IMG/VR virus record: IMGVR_UViG_3300005747_000207
Coordinates: 1 to 36,918 of that record
Direction: 5' to 3' (one strand)
DNA: 36,918 nt
Origin: a virus
Of the stretch, positions 5,205-16,000 are shown piece after piece. Below the pieces are notes generated by a model. It was given only the letters and a program-made list of their open reading frames with translations. It was not told the origin of the DNA and searched no databases. The translations under genes and the position numbers were made by a program. Numbering within the stretch: the stretch's first letter is position 1; every line of letters starts with the position of its first letter.

Positions 5205-6281
5205 TTAGTAGTCCAATCGTGCGCGGATAGTAAATTCGTTGCTTGCTGACTTCTTCAATGGTTCTGATAGTTTGGCTGTTGCCAAAAGTTCGTTGTTATC
5301 GTTATACAGACCAACTGTTGTGATGTAGGCCAATGGCTCATCTGTTGCTTGAGTTTTAACTTGAATTCTTGATCCGCTCAAGTATGTTGGGTTTGACGAG
5401 TAGTTGAATTCGTTATGGTTGATACGACAGAAGTAAACTGTTGAGTTAAGCTCTGTGGTGTTGTTGAATTGAATGTTTCCAATTCTGTTTCTCAAAGCAT
5501 CTCCGCACTCTTCAATGGTTGAGCCAGTCAGTAGAGTATCAATACCGGTTGCTGCTCCGTCCATTTCTGGAGTAAGTGTCTGCAAAAGTGTTCCAAAAAT
5601 AGAACCAGTCAATACTGCAATACCAGCTTGATAAAAGATAAGACCCGCTCTCCAATATTTTTCACCTGCGATTGAAGCAGTATGGGTAGAGTCAAGATCA
5701 AGAATACTTCCATCTTGAGTCGCATACAAAATACCATAATCTCCAGCGGGAGAGTTTACGCGGTATTCGGTAGATGCTCCAACGTCCGAGATGTTGATGT
5801 AGCTTGTATATCCAGTTGTAGAAAAAGCAGTATCAACAGCAACATCCATTGAGAATGTTTCTCTCTTGATTTCGTCTTTTACAAGTAAGCGCGAGAAAGG
5901 AATCACAAAGCATTCTTGCATCTTTGCTCCACCCGCAAGAAGATCACCATCTTCGTCAAATTTTTGAATTGAACCAGTTGCGTCATATCCCATGAGAATT
6001 TGAGCCATTTGGTTATAGATGTTTCGCTTCTTTGTGTATTGGGTGTCAGCATCCCCAATTTGTCCTTCTGGGTGCATACCGACTGTGATATCAAAGATAT
6101 GGTTTGCTGAGGAACTCAAGTATGGATAGTCATATACGGACTGAAACATGCCGTGTGAGTATGTTTTGATGTTATTGACCCCATAGGTCCCACTGACGAT
6201 TGCTCCTGTCAAAGGAATTGCTTCATGGAGAAGTGTTCTAGTGTTTACTGTATCGTTTTCATTTAATGGTTTGAAAGTCAT
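5205..6281 (-). CDS. virion structural protein with conserved GLYND C-terminal domain
   Basis: The protein has 358 residues. The C-terminal segment (about 310-358), ITTVGLYNDNNELLATAKL followed by SEPLKKSASNEF, is a pattern I associate with structural proteins of large marine T4-like phages. The N-terminal half, including a YSHGMFQSVYDYPYLSSSAN stretch (about 42-61), is not shared with the downstream paralog. Mid-protein strands such as AGIAVLTGSIFG (about 220) are beta-rich. GGGGA lies 5 nt before the ATG. Probably a tail or baseplate component; function not established. Confidence 0.75.
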   Translation of the reverse strand: MTFKPLNENDTVNTRTLLHEAIPLTGAIVSGTYGVNNIKTYSHGMFQSVYDYPYLSSSANHIFDITVGMHPEGQIGDADTQYTKKRNIYNQMAQILMGYDATGSIQKFDEDGDLLAGGAKMQECFVIPFSRLLVKDEIKRETFSMDVAVDTAFSTTGYTSYINISDVGASTEYRVNSPAGDYGILYATQDGSILDLDSTHTASIAGEKYWRAGLIFYQAGIAVLTGSIFGTLLQTLTPEMDGAATGIDTLLTGSTIEECGDALRNRIGNIQFNNTTELNSTVYFCRINHNEFNYSSNPTYLSGSRIQVKTQATDEPLAYITTVGLYNDNNELLATAKLSEPLKKSASNEFTIRARLDY

Positions 6282-6293
6282 TTGGTTCCCCTT

Positions 6294-7229
6294 TTATTGC
6301 AATCTCAAAAATCTTACTGGAATGTCAAGCATGACGCCTGTTTTAACGCCGACAACTCTGATGTTAGAGTCAATGAATAGAGTAGGAGATTGTCCACCTT
6401 CTTCTGTTTCCATTTCTACTTCGCCACCCAACTCTTCAAATAGATAAGAACTCGTGTTCAAATCCATTGAGGATTGAAGTCTGAACTCAAAGCGAGTTCC
6501 GCGTGGCCCACGAATAACTTCTGATGCACTGTTGGTGTCATCTGTAATCTCAGTCACAAATGTGTCACCAAGGTCAACAGTATAGTATGCAATGTTGTCG
6601 TCATCCAAGTAATCAAACGAAGCCAAAGTACCAGTAGAATCTACCAACTTACAAAGTCGGTTGTCCATCTGTACGGTATAGCTTGTCTCTTTTAATTCAT
6701 CGTCAAGTCGTCTCTTTGGAGAAATTTGTGTTGTATCAAGTCCTTCGTCAACTTTTATGGTTGTTCCGATCAAGGACTCGCCAAAAAGAAACCCTTCTCT
6801 AATAGCGCCATCACTAGTTCTACCGATACCAGTCTTGGCTGTACTAGAACCTGAATTGTCCTCTGTTTCCGTGTTCACAGGAATCATAAACGCTCCATTC
6901 GCAGCTCTTTTGTTTGAAATCATTTGTTCATTCAATCTCAAAACAGGTAAGAACAATAGTTCCATGTTGCTGTAAGTTTGAAGTCTTGTTTTCATTGTTG
7001 AACTGTTGTTGGTAAATGCTTCCAAGATTGGAGTCTGTAGGATCTCCAAGTCGTAATAAGCAGAGCCCCTAGAGTCTGTCTTATCATAAAGAGAGTAGTC
7101 AATCTCTTCGTCGCTCAATGCGAATTTGGTAATTTGAAAAGACCCATCGCCTTTAGCCAACAACATACGACCGTGGTCCGTCAATACTACATCTAAGATG
7201 ATGTCTCCACTGTTATCCAAAAATCCCAT
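6294..7229 (-). CDS. virion structural protein with LTxxGRxLL N-terminal module
   Basis: The protein has 311 residues. Residues about 10-50 read ILDVVLTDHGRMLLAKGDG, then FQITKFALSDEEIDYSLYD, a module found again in variant form at the start of the 12058-13002 product. The central part is Ser/Thr/Asp-rich; the C-terminus (about 255-311) has beta-strand character (FRLQSSMDLNTSSYLFEELG). AGGAG lies 7 nt before the ATG, and CTATTTA lies about 28 nt upstream. Position between large virion genes argues for a tail/baseplate role. No enzymatic motif is seen. Confidence 0.75.
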   Translation of the reverse strand: MGFLDNSGDIILDVVLTDHGRMLLAKGDGSFQITKFALSDEEIDYSLYDKTDSRGSAYYDLEILQTPILEAFTNNSSTMKTRLQTYSNMELLFLPVLRLNEQMISNKRAANGAFMIPVNTETEDNSGSSTAKTGIGRTSDGAIREGFLFGESLIGTTIKVDEGLDTTQISPKRRLDDELKETSYTVQMDNRLCKLVDSTGTLASFDYLDDDNIAYYTVDLGDTFVTEITDDTNSASEVIRGPRGTRFEFRLQSSMDLNTSSYLFEELGGEVEMETEEGGQSPTLFIDSNIRVVGVKTGVMLDIPVRFLRLQ

Positions 7230-7269
7230 TAAATTTCTCCTACGATTCTAAACCCTAAATAGCTTATTT

Positions 7270-9225
7270 TTAGAATTCTTCTTCGGTTTTGTTTTTTGTT
7301 AAGTCAACATTCAAGATAAAGTCAATCATTTTACCTGATGTCTTAGATTTAATTCTTATTTTAAATTTTCTGCCCCATACGGCTTTGCTCGCGATTCCCA
7401 ACTTTAGGTTGTCTAATGTGCCAACCAAGCTTCTTTTTCCTTCCAATACATCTTGCGATGGGTCAAAAAGAACATGTTCAACAGCTGGAATTATCCTAAA
7501 TAGTTTCCTAAATTCAAGAGTTGATTCCATCTCTCTAGGTTTTGGAAAATCATATGTATCTGTAATTACCTTAGATTCATCTGCATCAATTAACATCTCA
7601 ACTTCATAAACAGCAGTGGGGTTGGAAACGAACCCTTTTTGGTTTACTGATCGGAACATATAGTAATACTTTTTGTTCGCTGCAACGGCGTCTCTGAAGA
7701 TAGCATCCGTTGTCTCAAACGGCATGCTTATCTCTCCGATCTTAGCGTCTTTGAAATCACTATAAGACATCGGTGGCATGTCTAGGCGAAACACTTCAAA
7801 GAGACCTTGGTCTCCATAAGTCTTAAATTTAAACTTGCCTTGTATGTTTCTAGCATTTGGTAACTGCCGCAGGGCTATAAGTTGCTGATTATCTTCTGTC
7901 GTGATTGTCGTAAAGTCTTCTATTTTGTCTGTCTTGGATGGAGACAAGTAGATTGATATTTTGTTCTTTGCATCGTTCTTTGTCTTGAAAGAAACTTGAG
8001 GAAATACCGGTGGCATTTGAACAACATTGATTTTCTTTTCCAAGACATCAAATGGCATCATTACAATGCTTGGGCGGTTGATTACTTCTACATCCACGTA
8101 TGGATCGTCGCTATCAGGTGATGACATTTTCACCGAATATGTGTAAGTATTTCCAACGATCATGTAGTGCCCTACAACCTTATAACCATAGGTCTTTCCA
8201 TACTTTACTTGCGTATCTATAACAGGCGTGGATTCTTCTAAAGCAGGTGCGTACAGAGATTGTATTTTTGTGCTATCTTGTATGTTGCCGTCGTGCTTAT
8301 CTACCGAGTAGCAGAATGCTTCCTTGTGCGCCTCAATACCCCTATAGATGTCTTCATAAGTCCGAAATCCGGTTTTTGAGGCATCTTTTAAGAAACCCTT
8401 CATGAGATGCTTGCGAAGAGCAAAAGACATGTTAGATTGCGCTGTGCTCTCTCTGAGGGTGAAGAAATTGTCTGTGTCCAACTCTGTAACTTTATTGAAG
8501 AAGGACCCAACGCTGTAAAGTCTTTTTGGAACTTCAAGTGTTTCTCCATTTTCTTCAATCTTAAATGTTATGTTGGTACCATCTCCAAAGAGGTAGTCCT
8601 GTAGTATTTCATCAAAGACACCGATTTTTTGAGAGAAATGCGATATTCCATTATCAATTCTTTGGTTGATTCTAAGATAGTTGTAATAAGGGCTGTCTTC
8701 CGATCCTTGCTTGATTAGTTGCGTTGGCATGACAAAGTTTCTCATCTGGCTGCCTCTACCAAAATTTACAACCTCTGTACTTCTGCTACTAACCGATAAG
8801 AAGTCTTGCTTTGAAGCTTTATCAAATGGAGCATATAGATTGTATTCTTCAATTCCTACTTGAAGCTTGTCGTAGTCTTCGGATACATAGTTGAATATAG
8901 TCTCAAAAGAAAAAGACGCTTGAGCCACAGAAGTATTGTAGTCTGTCGTCTCTGTCTCTACCAAGTCAACCATCTTGGGTAACTTAAAAAAGTGATTTGA
9001 TTTCTGCCCAGTAAAGTCACTAGAAACTGAGTTATAAAAGTTGTCCACAAATGCTGGTCTCACTCTTATCTTTGCGACTTCATATTGTAGCTCTTCATCT
9101 TGCTTGATTTCGCTGCTTAAAAACTGTATTCGGTACTTTGGTGGAGTTATGGACCTATTTTGCTCAACGGACCTCGTAGGCAAAACCACATCTGCTACAT
9201 TATCGGTAACTACTATCTTCGCCAT
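7270..9225 (-). CDS. virion structural protein with possible FN3-like segment
   Basis: The protein has 651 residues. Much of it is unrecognised. Residues about 510-545 (KYYYMFRSVNQKGFVSNPTA) look like the last strands of a fibronectin-type-III or similar Ig-like fold, which is common on phage virion surfaces. The C-terminal 70 residues form another beta-rich, basic region (KFKIRIKSKTSGKMIDFIL). GGAG lies 6 nt before ATG 9225, and the start overlaps the end of the upstream gene by 26 nt in another frame. The role is inferred from context only. Confidence 0.75.
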   Translation of the reverse strand: MAKIVVTDNVADVVLPTRSVEQNRSITPPKYRIQFLSSEIKQDEELQYEVAKIRVRPAFVDNFYNSVSSDFTGQKSNHFFKLPKMVDLVETETTDYNTSVAQASFSFETIFNYVSEDYDKLQVGIEEYNLYAPFDKASKQDFLSVSSRSTEVVNFGRGSQMRNFVMPTQLIKQGSEDSPYYNYLRINQRIDNGISHFSQKIGVFDEILQDYLFGDGTNITFKIEENGETLEVPKRLYSVGSFFNKVTELDTDNFFTLRESTAQSNMSFALRKHLMKGFLKDASKTGFRTYEDIYRGIEAHKEAFCYSVDKHDGNIQDSTKIQSLYAPALEESTPVIDTQVKYGKTYGYKVVGHYMIVGNTYTYSVKMSSPDSDDPYVDVEVINRPSIVMMPFDVLEKKINVVQMPPVFPQVSFKTKNDAKNKISIYLSPSKTDKIEDFTTITTEDNQQLIALRQLPNARNIQGKFKFKTYGDQGLFEVFRLDMPPMSYSDFKDAKIGEISMPFETTDAIFRDAVAANKKYYYMFRSVNQKGFVSNPTAVYEVEMLIDADESKVITDTYDFPKPREMESTLEFRKLFRIIPAVEHVLFDPSQDVLEGKRSLVGTLDNLKLGIASKAVWGRKFKIRIKSKTSGKMIDFILNVDLTKNKTEEEF

Positions 9226-12058
9226 TTGCTTCTCCCACTTCTATTATTTGCGACTGTCTCTGAGAATTTTGAACGACAGTGTTCGTCGTGGCATACACAA
9301 TATCATCCACTTCCGGTAGATCCACTTGAATCTCCAAAGCCTCCTCAATGACCTCAGAGGGAGCTTCCATTTCAGAGAAAATATTTCCATCGGATATCAT
9401 AAATAGTTCATTTTGAACTTGAAGTCTTAATTCAGGGGCTGGTTTGATACCTAGCTCTGGTATTTCAGCGTATCTCATCCTACATGTCAAGCGACTATTT
9501 GCCTCTAGTGCTTGCGGAGTTAGCTCGGCCCACATTGGCCTCTTTAAATTAGGCATACCGTTGCTATCGGTTTCATACCCTTGTAGATATTCAATCTTTT
9601 GCGGAGATTGAAAAATCATTTCGGTAGCAATTTTGGTTTCTGGGTCTTTAAGGATGTCCGACTCTGCCTCAAGAATATTGTTTTTGGCAGCGGTTGACCG
9701 AGAATTCAAAAGAGATTTGATTGACACAGGCATCATTCTAAGCTTTTCTCTATCAAACTTTGGAGATGACTTGAACTTTTCAAATATATTATTCTTTGAC
9801 TGCAGGTCATATGACATCTTTTCTCTTTTTACACTCAAACCTGTCGTGGCAAGAATTTTCTTTTCCACTTGTTTTGTCTGAGGAGCCTCTATGGCTTCGT
9901 CCAATTTATTCTCAATGTTGATCATCTCAGAGTTTCCACCCAAGTACTTTGATACATCTAGGTACTCTTCAGTCTTCAAGTTGTTTATTTTCAACGGGCT
10001 TCTTCTAAAGTTAAATTTTGTTCTTCCAAATCTTCTCTTTTTGATCGCCGCTCTTCTCTTCGTCGATGTTCGTCTCTTGCCGGGTTTCTTTTCTTTTCTT
10101 ACTGCTTTGGAAGAAAACTTGGGATCGGCTTGTTCTTCGCTTATATGTGTGATAAAGTTGGAAGATATCCCATCTTGGTCTAAGTTTTGCAAAGACATTA
10201 GGTCTTTAGTCTCATCTTTGAACCTAAATGCAACCGGCGACATAAATGCCGTCTTTGGGCTGTCAAGGTCGTTGATTGCCATCATATCTTCCTTTTCCAT
10301 ATCTGCCAAGTCAGTTGACACTTTTGATTTGGATGTGTTGAAGAACCTGCTAACTTCCATGTTTGCTCTGCTTGTGAAAGCTTCTTTTGTCAGACTTAAA
10401 AGCTGACCCTCTGGTTGCCGACCTATAATGTCATACGAGGCTACTCCTCTACTGAATTGGATAGTGCTATCAAAGACATGGTTTATTATTTTCATGTTAG
10501 GCGGCGTGGTTTTGTTTGGTCGCACACTAGAAAAGCGACTGTCACTCTTTTGTATGCCAAATCGTGTTCTCATTTTCGTTAAAAGTGCAGAATATTCACC
10601 TATGAAGTTCACAATGGACCTGTTTGCGTAGTTCTCTGTTGTGAATGATTTCTTTTTGTTTCTTATTAATCTTTCTTTTTCTTCATCATTTATATCGTAA
10701 ACGATAGCCTTGTTGTTGAAGTAATTCTCTATAGCTAAGTGAACGCTGGCTGGGACCCTGATTCCAGGCTTTAGCTGATCTAGTTCTCGGTCATACTGGT
10801 TGTTGCGGAACAAAAACTCTTGAGTTGCTCTCAAAGACGACAAGCTTCTTTCCATTTGAAGCAAGATACCTCTTAGGAACTCTTTTGTACCGTCTATGAA
10901 TGATAGCACCAACTCATAACGATATTCGCCTCTGCTCCTCGGTGTCATTTCCGTATCTGTAAATTGGAATGTTTTAATCAAAGGGTCATGAACAATGTAT
11001 ATTTGCGACATTCTATCAGTGTTGCCAAAGCCAGAGGCACTCTCAACTGTGGCATCAATCGTCTTATATGAGCCAATAAGCTTTTGTTTAAAGTTTCTCG
11101 TGCCAAGCCTATTCGTTGATGCTGTTTGTTTTATTTGGCGCCTTCTTATTTCAAAAGAGTTTATCCTTATGCTTCTCGCGAACTCTTCAAAAAAACTCGT
11201 AGACACTCCAAACATGATTCTGCCGTATTCGGTTTGATTATACAGTAGAGATCTGAAATCCATTGAAAACATGCCTGTAAGATCTGACAAAGAATTAAAA
11301 GAAGTATGAAGGTCTGAGAATAATGGTGCATTAGAAAACCCTACACTTGGTCTTTGTGTGGCATTAGAGCTTCTGTTGTCATGTACTTTGCTATTTTGTA
11401 CAACCTCTCTCAGCAGTGTAACTTCTTCTTCATCGTCATGGAAAGATCCACCCATAAAACTACCATTGATCATCTGGTGGACTGGTCCTGACCATACGCT
11501 ATTATCATCTGTTCTTTTATATAAAAATGATGTTTCAGGGATTTCATTGCTTTCCAGAACAACTTCAGATGCGACAGAGCCATAATAAGTGGCTAGAGGG
11601 CCCGTCAATTGAATTCTAAGAGCTTTTGACATCTCCGTTGCGTCAATATAGCTTAAAGCAAATAAAGTAGCTTCAGAGGCATCCTGTGACATGTTAAAGG
11701 TAATGTTCTTATTCCATCTTTTTGTATTAAGGTCTCTTGTAAGATTTGCTTCTTTTGGAGAAAACTCAATTATATTTGTGCCCGACATATATGGGCTTCT
11801 CCTCAAGACCTTAGGATGCGCACTTACCTGTCCGCTTGTTATGCCTTCTATCAATTGAGCATTGCTTGTGGCAATCACAGCAACCTTTAGATAATCATAC
11901 AACAAAGGGTCTGTTGACCACACAAATGATCCCTCAAACAGTTCGTCAATCATCAACATCATGACATCAACGGCCATGCTGTCGTTATTATCTCTTAGTG
12001 TTATTTTCTTTATGTATACATTCGGCAAATTCTCAAGGCCAACAAAATCGTAAGACAT
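9200..12058 (-). CDS. large virion/baseplate protein with a central basic patch
   Basis: The protein has 952 residues and opens MSYDFVGLENLPNVYIKKI, without a signal peptide. Mixed alpha/beta composition is interrupted at about residues 650-690 by a strongly basic stretch (KKPGKRRTSTKRRAAIKK and onward), unusual in an otherwise neutral to acidic protein. The C-terminal 80 residues are acidic. The start shares a base with the upstream stop (TAATG), indicating coupled translation. I do not recognise a named family; placement between structural genes suggests a tail or baseplate component. The basic patch could contact nucleic acid or an acidic partner, which is speculation. Confidence 0.75.
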   Translation of the reverse strand: MSYDFVGLENLPNVYIKKITLRDNNDSMAVDVMMLMIDELFEGSFVWSTDPLLYDYLKVAVIATSNAQLIEGITSGQVSAHPKVLRRSPYMSGTNIIEFSPKEANLTRDLNTKRWNKNITFNMSQDASEATLFALSYIDATEMSKALRIQLTGPLATYYGSVASEVVLESNEIPETSFLYKRTDDNSVWSGPVHQMINGSFMGGSFHDDEEEVTLLREVVQNSKVHDNRSSNATQRPSVGFSNAPLFSDLHTSFNSLSDLTGMFSMDFRSLLYNQTEYGRIMFGVSTSFFEEFARSIRINSFEIRRRQIKQTASTNRLGTRNFKQKLIGSYKTIDATVESASGFGNTDRMSQIYIVHDPLIKTFQFTDTEMTPRSRGEYRYELVLSFIDGTKEFLRGILLQMERSLSSLRATQEFLFRNNQYDRELDQLKPGIRVPASVHLAIENYFNNKAIVYDINDEEKERLIRNKKKSFTTENYANRSIVNFIGEYSALLTKMRTRFGIQKSDSRFSSVRPNKTTPPNMKIINHVFDSTIQFSRGVASYDIIGRQPEGQLLSLTKEAFTSRANMEVSRFFNTSKSKVSTDLADMEKEDMMAINDLDSPKTAFMSPVAFRFKDETKDLMSLQNLDQDGISSNFITHISEEQADPKFSSKAVRKEKKPGKRRTSTKRRAAIKKRRFGRTKFNFRRSPLKINNLKTEEYLDVSKYLGGNSEMINIENKLDEAIEAPQTKQVEKKILATTGLSVKREKMSYDLQSKNNIFEKFKSSPKFDREKLRMMPVSIKSLLNSRSTAAKNNILEAESDILKDPETKIATEMIFQSPQKIEYLQGYETDSNGMPNLKRPMWAELTPQALEANSRLTCRMRYAEIPELGIKPAPELRLQVQNELFMISDGNIFSEMEAPSEVIEEALEIQVDLPEVDDIVYATTNTVVQNSQRQSQIIEVGEANGEDSSYR

Positions 12059-13002
12059 TAGCAGTCCTCCACATCTTCAATTCTTGTTCTGTAGATGTCA
12101 AAGTCAACACCCTCAAGGTCTGGGCATACAACATCAACGTCCACAAGAATATCTTGAGCCTTAAGTTCTTGAACTCCTTTACAGATTTCAGAATCTGGAA
12201 TTTCTGAGTCAACTTCAATGTTAAGCCAGTATTCAACATAATCTGGTGTCAAGTTAACTTGAGCTACTCGGTCTTCCATCAAGAAGCCGTCAATAATAGT
12301 TTTTTCTCTCGGAGCAAACTTGAGCTTTTTTGGAAGCTCCTCGTTTTCTCCATAGAGAAACACCTCCATTTCTAAGCCATCTTTCTGTAAAAATCCTTTT
12401 TCTTCCAACATTTTACATATGATCTGTTCATCAATCAGGTTTATATAGGTTCCATCTGGGAAGATGCTTGATAATGGAACGTTCGGAGATACTTCACGGC
12501 CCCTTACAGGAGCATCGTTCCTGGTATTTCTAATTTCCATTGTGTACTCAAGCGTCGTATCTATTTGAGGGATCCTCTTTCTATGAGACGTATCCGTTTG
12601 GATAGTTGCTTCAACAGAGTTGATTTCACCAAGAAGAAATGAAACATTCCAACTTGGAGCGTTCTTATCGGTGCCGTCTGATGTACCGAGAGGTTCGGTA
12701 AGATAATTCATTGCAATCTTTGAGTATGGACGTGAAGAATCTTCCCCTCTTTCAAAATTAAATATCTGATCTTCCGGAGACGATAAGTCTCTTTGTGGTC
12801 TGACGCGAGGAGTTTCATTAAGTATTCTTTCTTTGATATCTCGTTGATCCTCTGTGTCTCCACCTGACTGGATATCGTACAAGATATCGTCGTCAAAGAA
12901 CGCATAGTATTTGGGCATCAACTTCCCATTGGAGAGAAGCGAACGCCCATATGGAGTTAACTCAATCTTAAGAACATCTTCTTTCTTATTGAAAAATGTC
13001 AT
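12058..13002 (-). CDS. virion structural protein, LTxYGRxLL module
   Basis: The protein has 314 residues. Residues about 10-43 read VLKIELTPYGRSLLSNGK, then KYYAFFDDDILYD, recalling the module at the start of the 6294-7229 product. The C-terminal half contains acidic beta-strand stretches (VEYWLNIEVDSEIPDSEICK) and ends with several Cys. The ATG overlaps the upstream stop (ATGA). Conserved hypothetical virion protein; the function of the module is not known to me. Confidence 0.75.
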   Translation of the reverse strand: MTFFNKKEDVLKIELTPYGRSLLSNGKLMPKYYAFFDDDILYDIQSGGDTEDQRDIKERILNETPRVRPQRDLSSPEDQIFNFERGEDSSRPYSKIAMNYLTEPLGTSDGTDKNAPSWNVSFLLGEINSVEATIQTDTSHRKRIPQIDTTLEYTMEIRNTRNDAPVRGREVSPNVPLSSIFPDGTYINLIDEQIICKMLEEKGFLQKDGLEMEVFLYGENEELPKKLKFAPREKTIIDGFLMEDRVAQVNLTPDYVEYWLNIEVDSEIPDSEICKGVQELKAQDILVDVDVVCPDLEGVDFDIYRTRIEDVEDC

Positions 13003-16000
13003 TCAGTTCGTCCCTTTCCTCTCGCTTTGTTAATCATTGAAGGATTTCTTGTCTTTGTGGACTCAACCTTCTTGATTGACTTCTGTCCTTTATCGTCGTT
13101 CTCAATGTTTGCGAACGAGACTTCAGCATCAATCTTAACTAGTTCTACGAGTGAAAAGAAATCATATGGCCAGTTGTATGTAATCTCTTTATCTTTCTTT
13201 CCGGAGACCATACTCGTTACACCTTCAAGTTGGATTCCAGATGTATCTTCCGTTGTCCCTTTCTTGGCGACAATCTTATCAAAATAGCTTGTCTTTGCTC
13301 TCTTTTTGACCTTGAAGATCATCCATTGGATATTTGATGGGATACCTTTTCCTTCCGCATTTTCATCAAGTTCGCCATTTTTAACAACAGCTCCGCCGCC
13401 CAAGAGCTCATGAGCAAGAAGTTCATGGGAGATTGACGCTTCTGCTTCTTCCATTTGAGTTCCGATTTCTGGAGGTAAGTTTTGCCAAATGTCGGCTAGG
13501 TCTTGTTTTGAAAGAGTGTGCTTGAATTCAAAGATGTACATCGCGAATGGATCAATCTCTTCATACTTCACAAAGTCCATTGATGGAGGAAATACATACT
13601 TTTGCATCTTCTTGACCATTTGATAAACAGTGTCACCAGCCTTTGGTGGTCCACCAGCTGGGAAGTTGCCATCAATCTCTCGCTTGGAAGCATTGATGCA
13701 GGAAGCAATATCAGCTCTTGGGATTGAGAAAAACTTTCTTGTTCCGTCTTTCTCAATGAAAGGAGCTGCTACAACACATTCGGAAATTTCTTTTTTAGAG
13801 GCAACTTCTCCGAGGCGAACAGGATCTTTTGAGAAGCCAACAAGGTCAGCTAGAGATTTGATTTTCTTACTATTTCTAGAAACCCCAAGGGCACCTCGAA
13901 GCCAAAAGTCCGGTATGTCTTCTACTTGCAAAAATATCCCTTCATTTTCACCAGGGATGTCGCCATATTGATGCCACATTCCTCTGGGGACTTGAGACTT
14001 GGCGAAAAGAGGCTCTGAACATTTCAAATCAGGGTCACTGAGATCATTATATTTGTTAAAGTTAAGTATTGGTGTTTCAAATTTGGGCTGAATAATCCAG
14101 CGAGTTTTGCCCCTTACGGTGTCCGATGATGCAACTTCGGTTGTTGTTTCCGAGCTATCATCATAGATTTTTTTCACTATACCTTTTCCGAAAATATTAA
14201 CGGAAGAGTCTAGCTGCATAGCATTTGAATTAAGTCGGATTGGGGACTGTGGGCCATTTAGTCTCCAAAAAGATAAATCCTCAGATCCTCCAGTACTATC
14301 AAATCTATCTGGTGCTCTCCACTTGATTTCATTAGTGCCATACATGTCTCCCCAGTCTTCCCATTCATAATTCGGACTTGAAGTAGTGTCGCTAAATTGA
14401 CTAGAAATATTACTATAAATACCTGTGGACCCTGTAATCAACGCTGCCCATGGCGATGAAGAATACTTATAGTAATCACTCTCGGCATTTACCAAGGAAC
14501 CAGAATATCCAGTTAAGTCTCTGAGGGCATCATGGAAAGAAGGGTTCCAATATCTTGTATAATATGGGTACTCTTTAGCTTGTGACATTATTTCATCTAA
14601 AGTATATTTTTTTGTTTCAGTGGCATAAAATATAAGATCGCACCAAGAATCTCCATGATAATAAGGAGGTGTATACGGAAAATTGTAGCCCCAAGTGGAG
14701 CCCATCCAAAAATTTATACCATTTTTTGAAATGGTTCCACCATCCCCAGAGCTCGGTGGCCCAAATGCACTTGGTCTAGAATACATTGTTATATTTTCCC
14801 TAATTGTTCTATTTCTAGCAAGTTGAAAACCGTCATTAGAGCCAGTTGCGTCTACACCTTGCGACACAACATCCTGAGGAGGAGTGACTGGGAAGCCGTC
14901 ATATCCACCCAAAGAGATATTTTTAGACGACCTTGTTTTGCTCATTTTCACCCTCATGATGTAATAATTTCCAGAAACAGCATTTCCAAATTCAGGATTT
15001 TGCTCTTCCATGGAGGCAATAGTCTTTAAATTTCTACTCTCTATAAAGAAGTCTGGTATTTCTGATAAGAAGTTATTCATCATCTTTTTATAAAGCGGGT
15101 CCCCTCCGCCATCCCAAACAGATTCAATTTCAAACTCACTAAGAGCATACGGATGGGGTTCTTGAAGAACGAGACTCTCGTTAGCCAGGTAGCTTTCCGG
15201 CTCAACTAGTGCCTCAAATGGAATTCTTTTGGAAAAAGTTGAAACATAATTATCAAGTTGCACTCTAGCAGTTTGACCCAGAACGGCATTATTAAGATCT
15301 TCTGGGGAATAGTTGCCATCCGCTGTATTTCCGTAAACTCTTCGTTCTATATCATCAACGTAAGAAAAAGTATTAAACCCATATGGATCGTCTCTCACTA
15401 TATCTTCTTGAAAAATCAAAGGAAAATCAACAGCAACACCTGATTTTATAGTATTAAAAAGAATACCAGGTGCGAACATAGGTGTCAACAAAGGCTTGAT
15501 TGAAAACTGATCATAGTTTTCAATTTCAACATCTGGGGAGTTCAGTGTCACATCAATATTGCGTCCGTAGCTAGAAGAAAATTGTTTTGATAGCTCCACT
15601 GACCTTTGGGCAGGGTAGAATCCTTCATAGGGTAAAAATTTCTTTATACCCTTGCATTTTAATGTTAGTATTTTTTCGTTAGCAAAATTCTCGTGATCTT
15701 TTTTGACCAAGTCAAAATGAGCCAAAAAGTCGGAGTTAGATATGATCTTGTAAAATGCTGGTTCGTCCTCAGTGGTAGTATTTTGACTCATGACACCAGA
15801 TATTTCAAATATAGGTTTTAGCTCATGAGTCACGCCTTCTGATTGATAAGCGCTTACGTGAGAACTAATCCTGAATTCTGGTATCACAGAGAACCCTTTT
15901 CCTTTGTTCCGCAATCCTTGTGAGTAATCCTCATATGAATCGTAAAAAGGTTCTTTATTGGACTGCGATGGCACATCCCAATTAGCGCGTCCGTTAAATA

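Noticed and set aside
6317-6330. CTTGACA-like -35 sequences at about 6322, 9485 and 17757
   Set aside because: They lie within coding regions and have no -10-like hexamer at the right distance before a gene start.
9891-10406. Plus-strand open frame of 171 codons and many other plus-strand frames
   Set aside because: They lie wholly opposite well-supported minus-strand genes, show no family motifs and have compositions typical of antisense shadows.
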